From: Elgaria multicarinata webbii | Taxonomy: Eukaryota > Chordata > Lepidosauria > Squamata > Anguidae | Length of the DNA: 64,000 nt | Assembly: GCF_023053635.1 (NCBI RefSeq) | Contig: NC_086177.1 | Location: forward strand, 96,010,001-96,074,000 | Direction: 5' to 3' | Shown here: positions 10,521 to 37,339 of the stretch, piece by piece | How positions within the stretch are numbered: position 1 is the stretch's first letter | Layout of the letters: every line of letters starts with the position of its first letter | The notes under the pieces: model-generated | Databases searched by the model: none | Seen by the model: the letters and a program-made list of their open reading frames with translations, nothing else | Told to the model about the DNA's origin: nothing | Position numbers and translations under genes: made by a program

Positions 10521-11499
10521 TGTAAAGTTGTGTTTTAAGCTGCCTAAGAAAATTGTATTCAGGGGAGGCAGATGACACTGAAAGTGATTAAAAGTTGGTG
10601 TACAGTGTTGAAAATTAATCACAGTTATTTCACAGTTCAAACCTGCTGTTCCTTTCTGGATGCCCTTTCCTCTCTCCACCCCCCTGAAAGGCTGGGTCCA
10701 TGGAAGCTGACTTGGTTATTTGTTGATGAATTCATACATGGTCTAAGAGAAAACTATTAGGTTGCTAGTTTTGGACAGATGCTTCTTGAGTGTGAGCATG
10801 ATCGTATCAAAGTCCCATTATTTTAATGGGAGAGAAGCACATATTTAGCACTTTCATTTCTCTCCCACTTCTAAAACAACAGGACTTAGAAGTGCTTAAA
10901 TGTCATTGACTCATGTCCTTAAATATACAGGGTAGTGGGATTATTTCTGCCACTAAAGATTAATTTTGAATGCGTTATCAATTGTAACCCCAAAGAATTA
11001 ATTACATTCCTATTCCACATCTAGTTTATTTAATTATAAGATCTGAAATAGATAAACCTTTCACTAGGAATTCTTTATCTCTCTTTATTATCTGACTCAG
11101 TCAGGTTTCCAATCTGCTGGGAACTAAACAGTTCTCTGAAAGACCATTTGTAATGCTGAATGACAAACCCTAGAGTCGGAGTGAAAAGTCTTTTGAAAAT
11201 TTTATATATATCATTTTGGTCATTTAGCACAAAAAAAAAGAGGCTGGAGACTTCTCTCCAGTCAGAACATGAGCCATGATATTAATTACTGCAGAAGGCC
11301 AGAAAATAAATACCAAAAAGGTTACAAAATTTGAGTATGCACTAAATTGGATGATGGAGAGAGAGACAGAGAGGAGAGATACTGAAAGCCTGAGCAAAAT
11401 GATATTGATCTACAATTAAAGCTAGAAGTCAACCTATGTGTTAGTAATTTGCTGTGCAATCATGGATAGGTATAGGGAAATACTTTTCTTCCCCCAGCA

Positions 11500-12005
11500 T
11501 AATTCTATAATCCAGAGTCATCCCATGAAATTGATTGGTGGAAGACTCAGGACAAATAAAAGGAACCACCCAGAGTGCTTTGGCTACTGGGCAGTATAGA
11601 AAGGTAACGAGTTTAATAAACATAAAAAATAAGAAATTTACAGCCACCAGGCAGCATGGTGGCCACCAATTTCAATGGCTTGAAAAGGGGGGCTAGACAA
11701 ACCTGTGCAAGAAATGGCTATCAATGGCTACTAGCCCTGATGGCTATATGCTGCCTCCAGTACCCGAGGCACTATGCCTATGTACATTTTCACAATTTTT
11801 GAACTGCCCAGAGAGCTTCAGCTATTGGGCGGCATAGAAATAAAATAAATCTGTTGCTGGGGAACATAGGAGGGCACGTATAGATGCACTCACGTCCTGC
11901 TTGTGGGTTTCCTTGGGCAGCTGTGGTTGGCCACTGTATAAAAAAAACGTGCTGGACTAGATGGACCCTATGATGATTCAGCATATTTATTTTATTCTTA
12001 TATGT
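11500..12005 (+). mobile_element. CR1 LINE 3' end carrying two nested LINE tails
   Basis: CR1 blocks occur in order: CCATGAAATTGATTGGTGG, then GGTGGCCACCAATTTCAATG, CAATGGCTACTAGCCCTGAT, TTGCTGGGGAACATAGG and GTGCTGGACTAGATGGACCC. They are interrupted twice by short plus-strand pieces with the L2-like tail hairpin: about 11559-11641 (CACCCAGAGTGCTTTGG...GGGCAGTATAG) and about 11785-11850 (TGCCCAGAGAGCTTCAGC...GGGCGGCATAG). Confidence 0.7.
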
Positions 12006-13204
12006 CTGCTCAGGAGTAAGTTCCATTAAGTTAAATTGGGCTTACTCCCAGATAAGCCTTCCCTTCTGTTTTAAGCTAAGTGCAGGACTGTATTATCCTA
12101 CAAAGATAAATAAATCTCAATTTCCCATGGGTTTTTCAGTTAAGCCTATAAACCCTGGTTGGCAGCTACACCTCTGAAGTGTGGCGGCTCTCTTCTCAGT
12201 TCTCATCTGGGTCTCCTCTCCTAGTCCCTTGACTCTCTTCTCCATCTGTCATCTACGGAAGTAAAGGTTACCAGTCCTTCAAGCCCCACACATTCTCAAA
12301 GTTTACTCAATCTCTCTACCAAACACCCCTTCTGCCACTGATCTTCAGGCAGACAGCTATATCAGGCTCCAAGGTGAGGGGTGGAGTGAGACAGGTGAAA
12401 CTGCTCAACCCTTTCATGTTCATCCCTCTCCACCAAAAACTCCTTTTGTTTGGTTGGTATGGGTGTAAGTAACATTACATGTGTGGAAAGGGCATTGCTT
12501 CTCCTGCTCTGCATAGGATATTCCTGTTAACCTCCGACTTCAGATTCGCTGACGGGAATCCTGATAAGACTGAGCCCCTATTCAAGGTTAAACTAGAATA
12601 GTACAGCTTTAAGTGACGGTTGGCCTTCATCCCCTTTAAAAGCCCAGATGCATTTGTGTATTAAAAATTTCTGCATTTGGTTTTAGTGCACCTGTTAGGA
12701 TACCCAGGCACCCTTTATAATTACATAAAGGTGAACCTAAAATGAGTGGACCCCCTACTCCCATAATTTCAGTTCACCAATAAATTATGCACATCGGTCT
12801 GCACCAGAGCTCCAAAACTGAAACTTGGGCATGTGTACTTAGGGGACCCTAGAGGTGTGCACTTTGGGATAATTTGGTTTCATGTGCTAATTAGTTTTAA
12901 TTTAAATCTGTGTGTTTGAATCCTGCAATACTATCTTTAGGCACAGTGGCAGAATTCCCTACCCAGAGCATAGCTTTGCAGTTGGTAGAGTTCATATAAA
13001 TCTAATAAGTGGGATATAAATCTACTAAATTAGCATGGAGAGGTCCAAAGATTTCCTTTACTCTTTTAAGCTCAGTAAGCCATCAAGATAACATAACATG
13101 CCTTCTTGAGTATCTTTTAATATTGCTCAATTTAATAGACTGAGAGCAGTCTCATTTTGAACAAACTTCCTGCTTGTTTTCAGTCATTTTAAAATGAACC
13201 GGAG

Positions 13205-13320
13205 AAGGATATGTATTTGCTTGTGGACTTCCAATAGGCATTTGATTGGCCACTGTGGGAGAAAGGATAGATAACTAAACAGGCCTTTGCTCTGATTCAG
13301 CAGGCCACTTTTTAAGTTCT
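13205..13320 (+). mobile_element. CR1 LINE remnant
   Basis: Keeps GCTTGTGGACTTCCAATAGG, TTGGCCACTGTGGGA and GCTCTGATTCAGCAGG from the CR1 3' end; old and short. Confidence 0.6.
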
Positions 13321-13989
13321 GTTCTCAGTCACTATTTAACTAGCCATAGTAACTTGAACATAGTTGCTTCAACGGTTAATATCTCAGTTGGAAGCATTTG
13401 GCATCCAACATTATTGTAGTAAGTTGAAACTTTTTTAACACCCATAAATCTTTCTGTAACAACAGAAAATGTGTGTATAAAGGCAACCAAATGATCAGGA
13501 GTTGGGAGCGCTTACTTTCCCTGCCAGCATTGCAGGTCAGACTTAGAATGCCAACTTCCACCTTTTAAAGGCAATGGGCCCTAAGTTTATAGCAAAATCA
13601 GAACAGTATTAGTATTTGTAGTTTATGTGCAGCTTGTGTAGTGCACCTTCCTGTTTTTCATGTATTTTTTTTAAAAAAAATGAATTCTACCATGCCCCTC
13701 AGCTCGATGAATGCTTGAAGCAATCTAGAAATATTCTAAATAGTCTTTGCTCCTTCTCATCCCGCCCCAACAAACCCTACCATATCTTTTTCATATACTC
13801 CTGCTTGAAGCTGCATTATGAAGGTGGCTCAAGAAGAGGAAGGTGCTAAATGGAAGGCCAGGGGGTTAATTTGGTATTAACACAAGTCACTTACTTTGTG
13901 GTGGCTACTAAACAAGAGACACTTCTTGCATAGAACACATAAAAGAGGTAAGATAATAGTATCAATATGCAATGGCTTATAACACAACT

Positions 13990-13995
13990 TTTATT
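13990..13995 (-). terminator. RAD21: RAD21 distal polyadenylation signal
   Basis: AATAAA on the minus strand within TTTTCTAATAAAAGTTGTG. It is the last signal before sequence of clearly intergenic character. Confidence 0.65.
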
Positions 13996-15201
13996 AGAAA
14001 AGTTATACATAACAGCAACTATTTTCAAGAATATTAACCTTGAAAGGCAACAGAAACAGACTAACAAACTTTAACAAGGAACTAATGACCTCTACAATTA
14101 AACATTCAAGTTATCTACAATGTTTCTTTGTACAAAGAGGGGAATCATGGTTGTACAGGCACATGTCAAAAATAAAGCTGCAGTAACTATTTTATACAAT
14201 TAACTTTCTCAAGGATTATTAAAACATGTTGCAATTTTTTTAAAAACATTCACATAATTTTACACTTGGGTATGCACTGAAATCTCAATCCCAGAAGAGA
14301 ATCATTTCACAAAAGTGCCAACGTTTAAAATCAATCTTTAGTCATTTTACCTAAGAAATGTTGACATATCCCATCAACGCAAGTTCACATGATTTCTGGT
14401 ATGGATGGTCCTAATAAAGCCTTTATATTTTTAAAAAATAGTAAACCAAATTGGAGGTCATTTGCAAAGCTATTCAGTGATCCATGAGTGTGCTTTATTG
14501 GAAAATACACTGTTACAAAAGCTGTAAAGGTCACTGGTAGTCTATTAACACTTATTACACAACAAGATTATGTTCGATAAATGCAAGTTTACCTGCCTCT
14601 AAAATATACATCTGGAGCTTGCTGTCCTTTCAGGGCCAGTGGTGTCTCGCATTAAGTTATTTATTTTACAAATGTAACTTGCTCAATCTCCCAAGAGCCA
14701 TCCAGCTACCAACTTACCCCAAAAAATTGCTTGCAATCTAGAGGAACAATATTTCTACAAAGCACTGAAAATATAAATGATCAAGAGGTTTAAATCCAAA
14801 GAGGGAGGAAAAAAAACTTAGTTGTAGTTGGTGCTTAATAGCAGAACTATCCTCACCTCACAACCACCCTTTCATCCGAAGTGGACTGCCTTGAGGAGGA
14901 GTATGTACTATCCAACACCAGAATTTGTCTCTTGCACTTAAAACAAGTTTTGATAAAAAACAGTATTTTCCAAAAGACATCCTTTTACATTTAATCCCAG
15001 TGAGCTGCTTAAACCCTATTACAGAGATACCATGGCACAGCAAGGACCCCTGCCAGGCACTAACATTCATATTGGCAGCTCCAAGAGCACCATCGGAAGC
15101 AGAAAGGTGATAAACACTGACAGAAGTCTGGGGCAGGAAGAATTCTGAAGGGGAGAGAGCACATTTTAGACAAGTTTGGCAAAAAAAACTTAACGAGACA
15201 A

Positions 15202-15374
15202 TGGCCCCGTTTAGAAGACGCCTTAATCCACGGCTTTAACCATGGTGGTTAAGCCAGAAAGCCGGGCCATCTTCCGAAGACACCTAAAACTATGGCTTTA
15301 ACCATGCTGAGTAAGGCTTTTTGCCTTAGTCACTGTGGTTAAAGCTGTGGTTTAAGGTGTCTTCTGAACAGGCC
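15202..15374. mobile_element. PIF/Harbinger-like MITE in the RAD21 3' UTR
   Basis: A 173-bp element begins GGCCCCGTTTAGAAGACG and ends GTGTCTTCTGAACAGGCC, with arms that continue mirrored (CACGGCTTTAACCATGGTGG against CCACAGCTTTAACCACAG read from the other end). It is flanked by the 3-bp direct repeat AAT. Three-base duplications and GGCC-type ends fit PIF/Harbinger non-autonomous elements. It lies in the region transcribed as RAD21 3' UTR. A relative is at about 50838-51053. Confidence 0.7.
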
Positions 15375-15753
15375 AATGGGTTGGCCGTTTTTGGGTCTTC
15401 TGGAGTTGGTTAAATAGCATTCTAATTTACTAAGCAAATAACTGTAAAACAATGTATTAGTCATAGTTACATGCAACAATATTGCACACATCTGTCCAAA
15501 TTGTTTGTTTTTAAAAAACACTCTTTATAAGGTCCTTGAGTCACTTTCTGCAATCTCTGCAACCGGAACACAAGTCACCCAGCGCCAAAGAGTTACTAGA
15601 AATGCGAAAGTGGTAAAATGTAATAGAAAAACCCCGAAACACAAAAGTCAATGACTGTACAGACAATGAAATCTAGATTTCTTCTGTTGTGGGCCCTACA
15701 CATGGAACAATGTGTAAGCGCTAATGATGCTAACTATACAGTAAGCCACACAT

Positions 15754-30994
<15,241 letters not shown>

Positions 30995-32539
30995 CTGTAA
31001 GAAACGCAAGTACATTCAATACATATGTAACAGGGTTATACAAATCATTCTTGCGAGTTATTTTGTAAAGGATATGTTGTTTTGAGTTTGCCAGCAAAGG
31101 AATGGCATGAGTTTGGGCCTATAAGTTTTTCAGACATGACACCTAGACGCAAGCAGATAATGCTTTGAAACCACCAAGCCCCAAAACCAGGAACCTGGAG
31201 CACTGACGTGCATAGGAATGTCTGGTAACACGCTGTCTCAAGCTTGTTTCCTCACGTAATGCATCATATGATTCACTCATGTTTGCAGGGCACTACAACA
31301 GAAGACTATGTGATGGAACCTCTCACTTGTAACGACAAAAAGCAGAATTGAGATGTTTGTACTTCTTTGGTTATTACATTACCTTCTTTCAGAACTACAA
31401 GATCAAGTGACATGCTACCCCACAGCAAGAATCATAACCACTTGAAGCTTCCAGAAATGTTTCTCTGGACTATTTGTAAGCTTCAACATATCTGCACATA
31501 CAAATGCTTCTTTTTAACATGTTAAGTACCTACAGCAAAACTATAGGTTGGACTAGATTTAACCGTACTTGGAGAAGAGCCATGGAAATCAATGGGACTT
31601 AGATTAGTCTTGTCTAAGTTAAGTCAAATAGTTTCCGATGGGCCTATTCTAAATATGACTACGTCTGGATCCAACCCATTGTCCTTAACTGCAAACCTGA
31701 AAAAACAAATGCTTACTTCACCTGTATCTCACTTGTATCTCCTACCACTTCTCTTTGCTTTAACTTTAGCAAACACACACCCAATACTGCTGCACACCAC
31801 AGCAGTATCAATACAACTCACTCCTTTCCAGCAATTTAGACGGGGGTAGTGGGAAAATCAGACTGAACAGAAGAAAATGTTCCATTTCGGAAAATAAACT
31901 GTTTCATAAGATTCAATTAGTGTCATGGGCTTAAATCCAACTTTCCAATCCTCTCCTTCCCCACCATGCCCACCGCCCCAACATGCTCCAGAGGGTCTCC
32001 CAACCCTGTGGAGCAGATTTGGGGATGCATGCGTAAGGGGAGTAGAAATCCTTTCTGCAAGCAATTTCCATTCTGTTGGCAGAAGGACACCGTTGCAGTT
32101 TTTACGATACTCAGCGATATATAAATGCCACAAATAAATAAATCATAATGGATAAAAAGACCAATCTATTGTGCAGTTTCAAAAAGTTATAATTAACTTT
32201 TTCATATAACTATACTGGAAGGGGAGAATATGCTGTACACACATTATGGTCTGTATAGACTAAGAGCTTGTGAACAGGATTGGGATTCCCAAACATACAT
32301 ACAATTGTATGCACAAGCGGTATAGAACAGAACCCATTATCACTGCCGAATACATGGAGGCTGGAGGCAAGACCTCCTCTACACATTGACTGAATGTATG
32401 AACAGAATATGAGAAGGTTTATACCTAGGAAATGTTTTATATACTATACTGCTCTTTGGGTGTGCTAAAATTAATAGTTTAATGGTTTTCAGTGCTTCTG
32501 GCTTTTACTTTAAAATTTAACCAGTCATGCCTTGAAAAA

Positions 32540-32742
32540 AATATTTATTTATTTATTATTGCATTTATATCCCGCCTTTTTCCCTCCAAGGAACCCAAGG
32601 TACATAATCCTCCGCCTGTCCATTTTATCCTCACAACAACCATGTGAGGTGGGTTGAGCTGAGGGTCTGTGACTGGCCCAAAGTCACCCAGTGGGTTTCC
32701 ATGGCCGAGTGGGGACTAGAACCCAGATCTCCCGACGCATTG
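32540..32742 (-). repeat. tRNA-derived SINE (MIR-like body)
   Basis: On the plus strand it reads TTATTTATTATTGCATTTAT, ATCCCGCCTTTTTCCCTCCA, CAAAGTCACCCAGTGGG and CTAGAACCCAGATCTCCCGA, the reverse of the SINE with body GTGACTTTGGGCCAGTCAC. The head beyond the B box is missing. Confidence 0.75.
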
Positions 32743-32895
32743 TTTAGCATCACATCCAAACCTGGAATTGTGGATTGTTGGTAGGGGGAAGAGACAACCC
32801 AGAGTTGTAACCCAGTTTGTTTTTAAATTACAACTTTGGGTTGTCTCTCACCCAACAATTCACAATTCCGGGTTTGGACATCACACTAAACAACT
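32743..32895. repeat. Palindromic element next to the SINE
   Basis: TTGTTTAGCATCACATCCAA with AACCTGGAATTGTGG mirrors CACAATTCCGGGTTTGGAC with ATCACACTAAACAA; an inner pair is GAGACAACCCAGAGTTGTAA against TTACAACTTTGGGTTGTCTC. Probably a small non-autonomous DNA element. Confidence 0.6.
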
Positions 32896-34658
32896 CAAGG
32901 ATGAAGCATCCCAAGGTTGTTTAGCTCAGTGGGAAGGCACCAGCACACACACTCCTGCTCATTGTCAACTACCCAGAGCTTAAACAGCCCATGAGTAATT
33001 GTGCCATGTGCAAGAGATCTTAGCAAGACTATAGACTTTATATAGCACCATCAATCCAGATGGCATTTTACAAAGTATTTTTGTAGGAGACTAGGATACA
33101 AATTATGTTTCACCATGGCCAGAACAGGTCCCTACAATGCAAAACTGAGTTCTCTAGAAATACATTTGGGCCTTAAGATGCAGCCTACTTAGCCAATTGA
33201 ACTAGAAAGAATAATTCATAATTTCCCAAGAACTATTTACAATGCAGCACACAAAATTTCAGCGTTTAAGAAAAACAGTACTAAATCCAATGTCTGATGC
33301 ACTTGGTTGTTCTAGTGAAGGCCCTCCACATGCTGCTACTTGCATAAGGGGAGGGCAGTGTGGTGAGGAGAGTAACCGATCAAGGATCTCTTGCATTCCA
33401 ATAGCAGGAGGGAAGCCACCATGCCTACTGTAATCCTACAAGAACTTGCTAAGCTAAGCATCCACTAGACATAAGAGAAGACTAACATTGTGGCATTGCA
33501 GGAATTTGTCCTAAATGACTCTTGATATTACACATCCGACTTCTACACTTTCTCCAAATCCGTCACCCCAGAACATTGTCAATGCCACTCTTTTATCTCA
33601 TGGAAAATCCATTCTTACTAGTCTGCAAACCGACATGCCACAATTCCCTCCCAAGCGTAAGAAGTCTAACAGGTGGATACATCTTGCCATATGACCCGAC
33701 TGCACCCATGGATCTCCGACAATACACCTCAGATTCCCTTGGCCTTTCTCTGCCAGCCTCTCCTATGCAAACCAAACATTTCAGGAAGTTGAGTGGACTG
33801 ATGGCACAAGCATCAGCTGCCAGACTCACAATGTTTTTACAGAACACGATCAGGATATTAATATTTCATATCCGTAAGCAGTAGTAGAAATTGTTTCTGG
33901 CAGAGCCGTTTAAAAGAGTATTTTATGCACTACAGAGTTAACAACACGGGGCCACCTAGGCTGGGCAAAGAAAAACTTGCACACGCTTGCGCGTCCACTC
34001 CATCTTGCAACATTATGCAATACAAGATTTTCGGCACCATCCTATGCACATTTACTTGCAAACAACTTCCACTGCGTTCAATGGGGGTTAGTCCAACGCG
34101 CACTACATCCCAAACTTGTTCCGCTCAATCACACGGAAACAACAACAAAAAACGTTCCCCGGGTGAAAAGGAAAGATTAGGGACGGGGTTGTAATGTCAA
34201 GATGCAAAAAAAGGAGGGGGGGAGAGAGAGGACCCGTCAGGGCAAAAGGGCGATTTCTCCCCGTACAACGGCCATATTACAGAGCAACCCTTTTTCCACC
34301 CACCACCACCCCGCGCCCGCCTTCGAGGAAAAAGGCAGCCGAGGTACATGGGGTTAAGGCGGGGAAGTTAGGGGCAAGAAGAAGGCAGCCCTTCCTCCGG
34401 TTAGGAATGTGGCCCGGCAGAGGTCCCGATACGGTTAAGGGGTGGGCGAAAGTCAAACCCCCGCCGCCGCCTCCCTCTGGGCCGGAGGTCGGAGGACGCT
34501 ATCAACAATCCTCGCCCCCGACCACGGCCTTCCCCCACGAGCAAACGGGATTCCCCCCAAAACAGGCACCTGGACCCAGGCCTAGGCCTACCCCCGCCTC
34601 CAGCCTCGCTCCATTTCCCCCAGGAGCCGCCCAGCCCTCCAGCGCCTCCGGCCCTCAC

Positions 34659-34800
34659 CTCGAGTCCTGCGCGGCCGCCGAGGGCAGCGGGCTCCAGGGG
34701 CCGGGGGTGAGCGCTCGGGCTGCGGCCGCCGCTCCCCTTTGCCACCGTCTCCCCCCACCCCCCTCTCCGAGCCACTCAAACAAACAAGATGGCGGCCGCT
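34659..34800 (-). other. RAD21: RAD21 noncoding exon 1 (5' UTR), approximate
   Basis: A strong minus-strand donor (GACTCGAG then GTGAGG) ends at 34659. This is the best candidate for the first-exon boundary. The 5' end is set near the YY1 motif, which often marks the first transcribed bases; it is an estimate. Confidence 0.5.
34786..34796 (+). promoter_or_regulatory. YY1-type motif
   Basis: AAGATGGCGGC, a full match to the YY1 core in the orientation opposite to RAD21 transcription; reverse complement GCCGCCATCTT. Confidence 0.6.
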
Positions 34801-35339
34801 CCCCTTCCTGCCGCCCAAACCAGCCGTTCAAAAATCGGCAGGATGTTTACCGTTAAAAAAAATGAAGGAAGGAGGGGGTAGGGAGTGGAGAGACCCTAAC
34901 GCGCCTGCGCGAAGGAAGTCACTGTAGTACAGAATGGACCGCACGGGCTAAGCGGCGCACGCGGCGGACGTAGGATTGACGTTAACCAATGAGACGGAGC
35001 CGAAAGCGTTTTATTGGCTGAGGAACGTGCTATGAGGAGGCGGGGTTATTGCAGGCGAGTGAGTGAAGCAAGAGGACGTGCGATTTGTGCCTGGCGCATG
35101 CGCAGTTTTCCCTCTATCCTATTTTCAGGTGGGGGTAGGGGAATGCATAGTGTCTTGTGCAGTTTGGATTTCTAGTTTTCGCTATTATTTTCTAGAAACA
35201 AGGGAGTATAGTAAGCCGTATTGTGAGATGATATTCTACATTGCAAAAATGTTTCTTAGTGCAAGAGCTGTGCAAGTTTTTGAGTTACACAGAGCTCTTT
35301 TTCTGTTTTAAAGGAATCTGTAGAGCATTATCAGTGCAA

Positions 35340-35500
35340 ATCCAATACATACCTACTCAGAAATCCATATTTTATCATTTATGCTGTACCTTATGGTTTT
35401 GCTACTGGGTGGTATAGAAGTTAAATAAATAAATCCCATTAAGTGAAATGAAGTTTTCTCCCAGATAAGTATGTGTAGGTTTTCAGCCTTATGTGAATAG
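35340..35500 (+). repeat. AGTAAG-type repeat split by a LINE tail
   Basis: Flanks CATACCTACTCAGAAATCC and CCCATTAAGTGAAATGAAG with CTCCCAGATAAGTATGTG belong to one short repeat copy. The middle (about 35366-35436, GCTACTGGGTGGTATAGAAG then AAATAAATAAAT) is an L2-like LINE tail. Confidence 0.6.
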
Positions 35501-36147
35501 GAAAGCACAAGTTGTTTTTAAATTAATTTAATTGTTATAATGTTCAAATCACACTTATTTTAGTTTTCTAGGTACAGAATGTAGCAGGTTAAAGATTCTT
35601 GGAGACTTTTTGCTGTTCAAGAGCTCTGTGTTTGCAATTGTAACAGCTGTGTAAGTCAGCTCTGTTTGTTAGTTTAATATAAATGCTTGTTGTGTCCCCC
35701 TTTACCTGTTAGTCCTAAACTGAAGTCTCTAGTTTTCTGAGAATCTAGGATTCTGGAATTTTCTGCCAATGCCCATTGCTCAATACCAAAGCCTTTTGTT
35801 TAATCGGAAATGGAGGTTGCATCAGATAGGCAAGATTGTATTATCTGCTGAAGACAGATTGTTCTAAATTACTTTTGATAAGTTGAATCAGTGCTTAAAG
35901 AGACAAGGTTTCTCTTTTAATTTGGGGAATGTGATTGAATTTAAAGGTAGTGTGGGCAAAAAAACTGCAAGTTTCATTTTTAAGAAAATGTTCACAAAGC
36001 AAAATCCAAACAAGTTATCAAACTTCCATGTCTTCCCAAATTATCTGTTAGTTCTTGGGGAGGGGAAAGAAATATATATGGGGAAATAACTATATAACCA
36101 TATTCTTATGTCAGTATATATAAGGTGTTCAGCTATTAGGAAATCTG

Positions 36148-36448
36148 AAAGCTCCATCCAACTAGCGTTTTATTGCACGTTCGTTACTGGGCACTCACGG
36201 ATTCCTCGGAGGTAGTTCACATGATGTTATCTGCCTCTCGTGCCACAAAAAATGAGAAAAACTCTGAAATATTTTTTAAACTGAAGTTGCTGCTCTTTCC
36301 TGTGTGTGGGAGAAGCAGTGTGTTCACAACGAGGGACTGAATGGCCCTCATGCACCTTGTTTACTTCCTGTTTGAAAACAGGAAGTAACGGAGTGTCCAC
36401 GAAGAAGCGACGGTAGCCAATGTTTCTTCCAAGGTGTGATGGAGCTTT
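36148..36448. mobile_element. 301-bp palindromic DNA element
   Basis: Ends AAAGCTCCATCCA and TGTGATGGAGCTTT form inverted repeats. Inside is a 28-bp hairpin (36361-36388, TTACTTCCTGTTT and its mirror around a GA loop). No frame. Confidence 0.6.
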
Positions 36449-36464
36449 AAGTTGACTGTGATTG

Positions 36465-36702
36465 TAACATCATCATCATCACATTTCGATCCCACTTTTT
36501 TTCCTCTTGCAAGGAAGCCCAGGGGGGTTACCTGGCCCCCCTCCTCTCCATTTTATTCTCACCACAACCCTGTGAAGTAGGTTAGACTGAGAGTCAGTGA
36601 CTGGCCCAAAGTCACCCAGTGATCCTCATGGCCGAATGGGAACTAGAACCCAGATCTCCTGAGTTCCAGTCCAATACTCTAACCACTACACCGCCTCTCA
36701 TC
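36465..36702 (-). repeat. tRNA-derived SINE, nearly full length
   Basis: Reverse strand head GGTGTAGTGGTTAGAGTATT (A-box region) and GATCTGGGTTCTAGTTCCC (B-box region), then GGGTGACTTTGGGCCAGTC, GGGTTGTGGTGAGAATAAAA and a short ATG-repeat tail. It is the best-preserved SINE in the window. Confidence 0.8.
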
Positions 36703-36847
36703 ACTTGGAGTCTGCCCTCTCATACATCTAGGGAACATGTCTAGCCACACGGTCAGCCCAAGACATTTTGCTGCCTGAGACAAAGCGGAAGATGTCTCCC
36801 CCGCCCCCCACAACCAAACTATTCCATGTACTGGCAGTTGAGTCTTA

Positions 36848-37295
36848 GGGCATGTCTACACCAACCATTGAATCCGGGGCTGGTCTCTTCTGTGTCCCTG
36901 TGCATTCATATGACGCACAGGAAATACTGGGGGCAAGCAGGGACAGCCACGGGCTTTCCAAAGCAGGATATTGGGAACCGTGGAAAACCTGTGGTCCCAG
37001 CAGCATACCACGGACTGCAAGTGCTGCGGCCACTGCTCCCTCGCCTCTTTCTTTCCTCCTCATGAGTAGCGGGGCTCTGAAAACGGGCACGGAGATGTAT
37101 GGGGAGGCTCCGTGCCATGGAGAGGGGGAGCGGGTTCGGGTTGAGCTCTGTCTCCTGTTATAAAAAAAAATGGCGGCCACAACATCCATCTTTCTTTCTG
37201 GCACTAGTTTGGACGGTGGGGGAGGATTGTGGAAGCAGGTAAGTCTGCGATCCTCCACCCTCCCTCCCTCTACACCCTTAGGTGTAGACATGCCC
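36848..37295. mobile_element. PIF/Harbinger-like non-autonomous element
   Basis: Begins GGGCATGTCTACACC and ends GGTGTAGACATGCCC, a perfect 15-bp inverted repeat, flanked on both sides by TTA. A 3-bp TTA duplication with GGG-type ends is characteristic of PIF/Harbinger elements. The 448-bp inside is GC-rich and has no transposase. Confidence 0.75.
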
Positions 37296-37324
37296 TTACT
37301 TCAACACTGTGAGCGTCCTCCGCT

Positions 37325-37339
37325 GAACCAGAGGGCAGC
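37325..37339 (+). promoter_or_regulatory. CTCF-like motif (weak)
   Basis: GAACCAGAGGGCAGC matches about 12 of 14 positions of the CTCF core. Confidence 0.25.

Larger units (their letters stand above)
10338..13970. other. UTP23-RAD21 intergenic stretch
   Basis: The two genes are convergent. This stretch holds a small palindromic element (10393-10520), a CR1 copy with two nested LINE tails (about 11500-12005), an AGTAAG-type repeat (about 12004-12080) and a CR1 remnant (about 13205-13320). About 10530-11490 and 12090-13200 show no recognisable element, and neither does 13330-13970. No reading frame there looks like a protein. Confidence 0.7.
13975..15753 (-). other. RAD21: RAD21 3' untranslated region
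   Basis: The region follows the RAD21 stop codon with no intron signs and is AT-rich. It ends at an AATAAA signal (TTTATT at 13990-13995 on the plus strand), giving about 1.78 kb. Removing the 173-bp element inserted at 15202-15374 leaves about 1.6 kb, near the mammalian 3' UTR length as I remember it. Other AATAAA motifs within it (for example 14494-14499) could give shorter forms. The exact cleavage site is inferred. Confidence 0.7.
30995..34658 (-). other. RAD21: RAD21 intron 1
   Basis: A 3.7-kb intron between the noncoding first exon and exon 2. It holds AGTAAG-type short repeats near 31570-31660 and 34020-34100, a SINE (about 32540-32742) and a palindrome (about 32743-32895). The rest up to about 34150 is not recognised; 34200-34658 is GC-rich CpG-island sequence. 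A 220-codon plus-strand frame here is a product of GC content. Confidence 0.75.
34200..35110. promoter_or_regulatory. RAD21: RAD21 CpG-island promoter
   Basis: GC- and CpG-rich. Motifs: YY1-type AAGATGGCGGC at 34786-34796; an NRF1-like site at 34901-34911 and a perfect NRF1 palindrome GCGCATGCGC at 35094-35103; a CCAAT box at 34986-34990 and an inverted one (ATTGG) at 35013-35017. No TATA box is seen. This makeup fits a constitutive, cell-cycle-linked promoter firing on the minus strand. Confidence 0.75.

Noticed and set aside
34194-34856. 220-codon plus-strand frame in the RAD21 CpG island
   Set aside because: Pro/Arg/Gly-rich composition follows from GC content; it overlaps the RAD21 first exon and promoter and has no domain or splice support.
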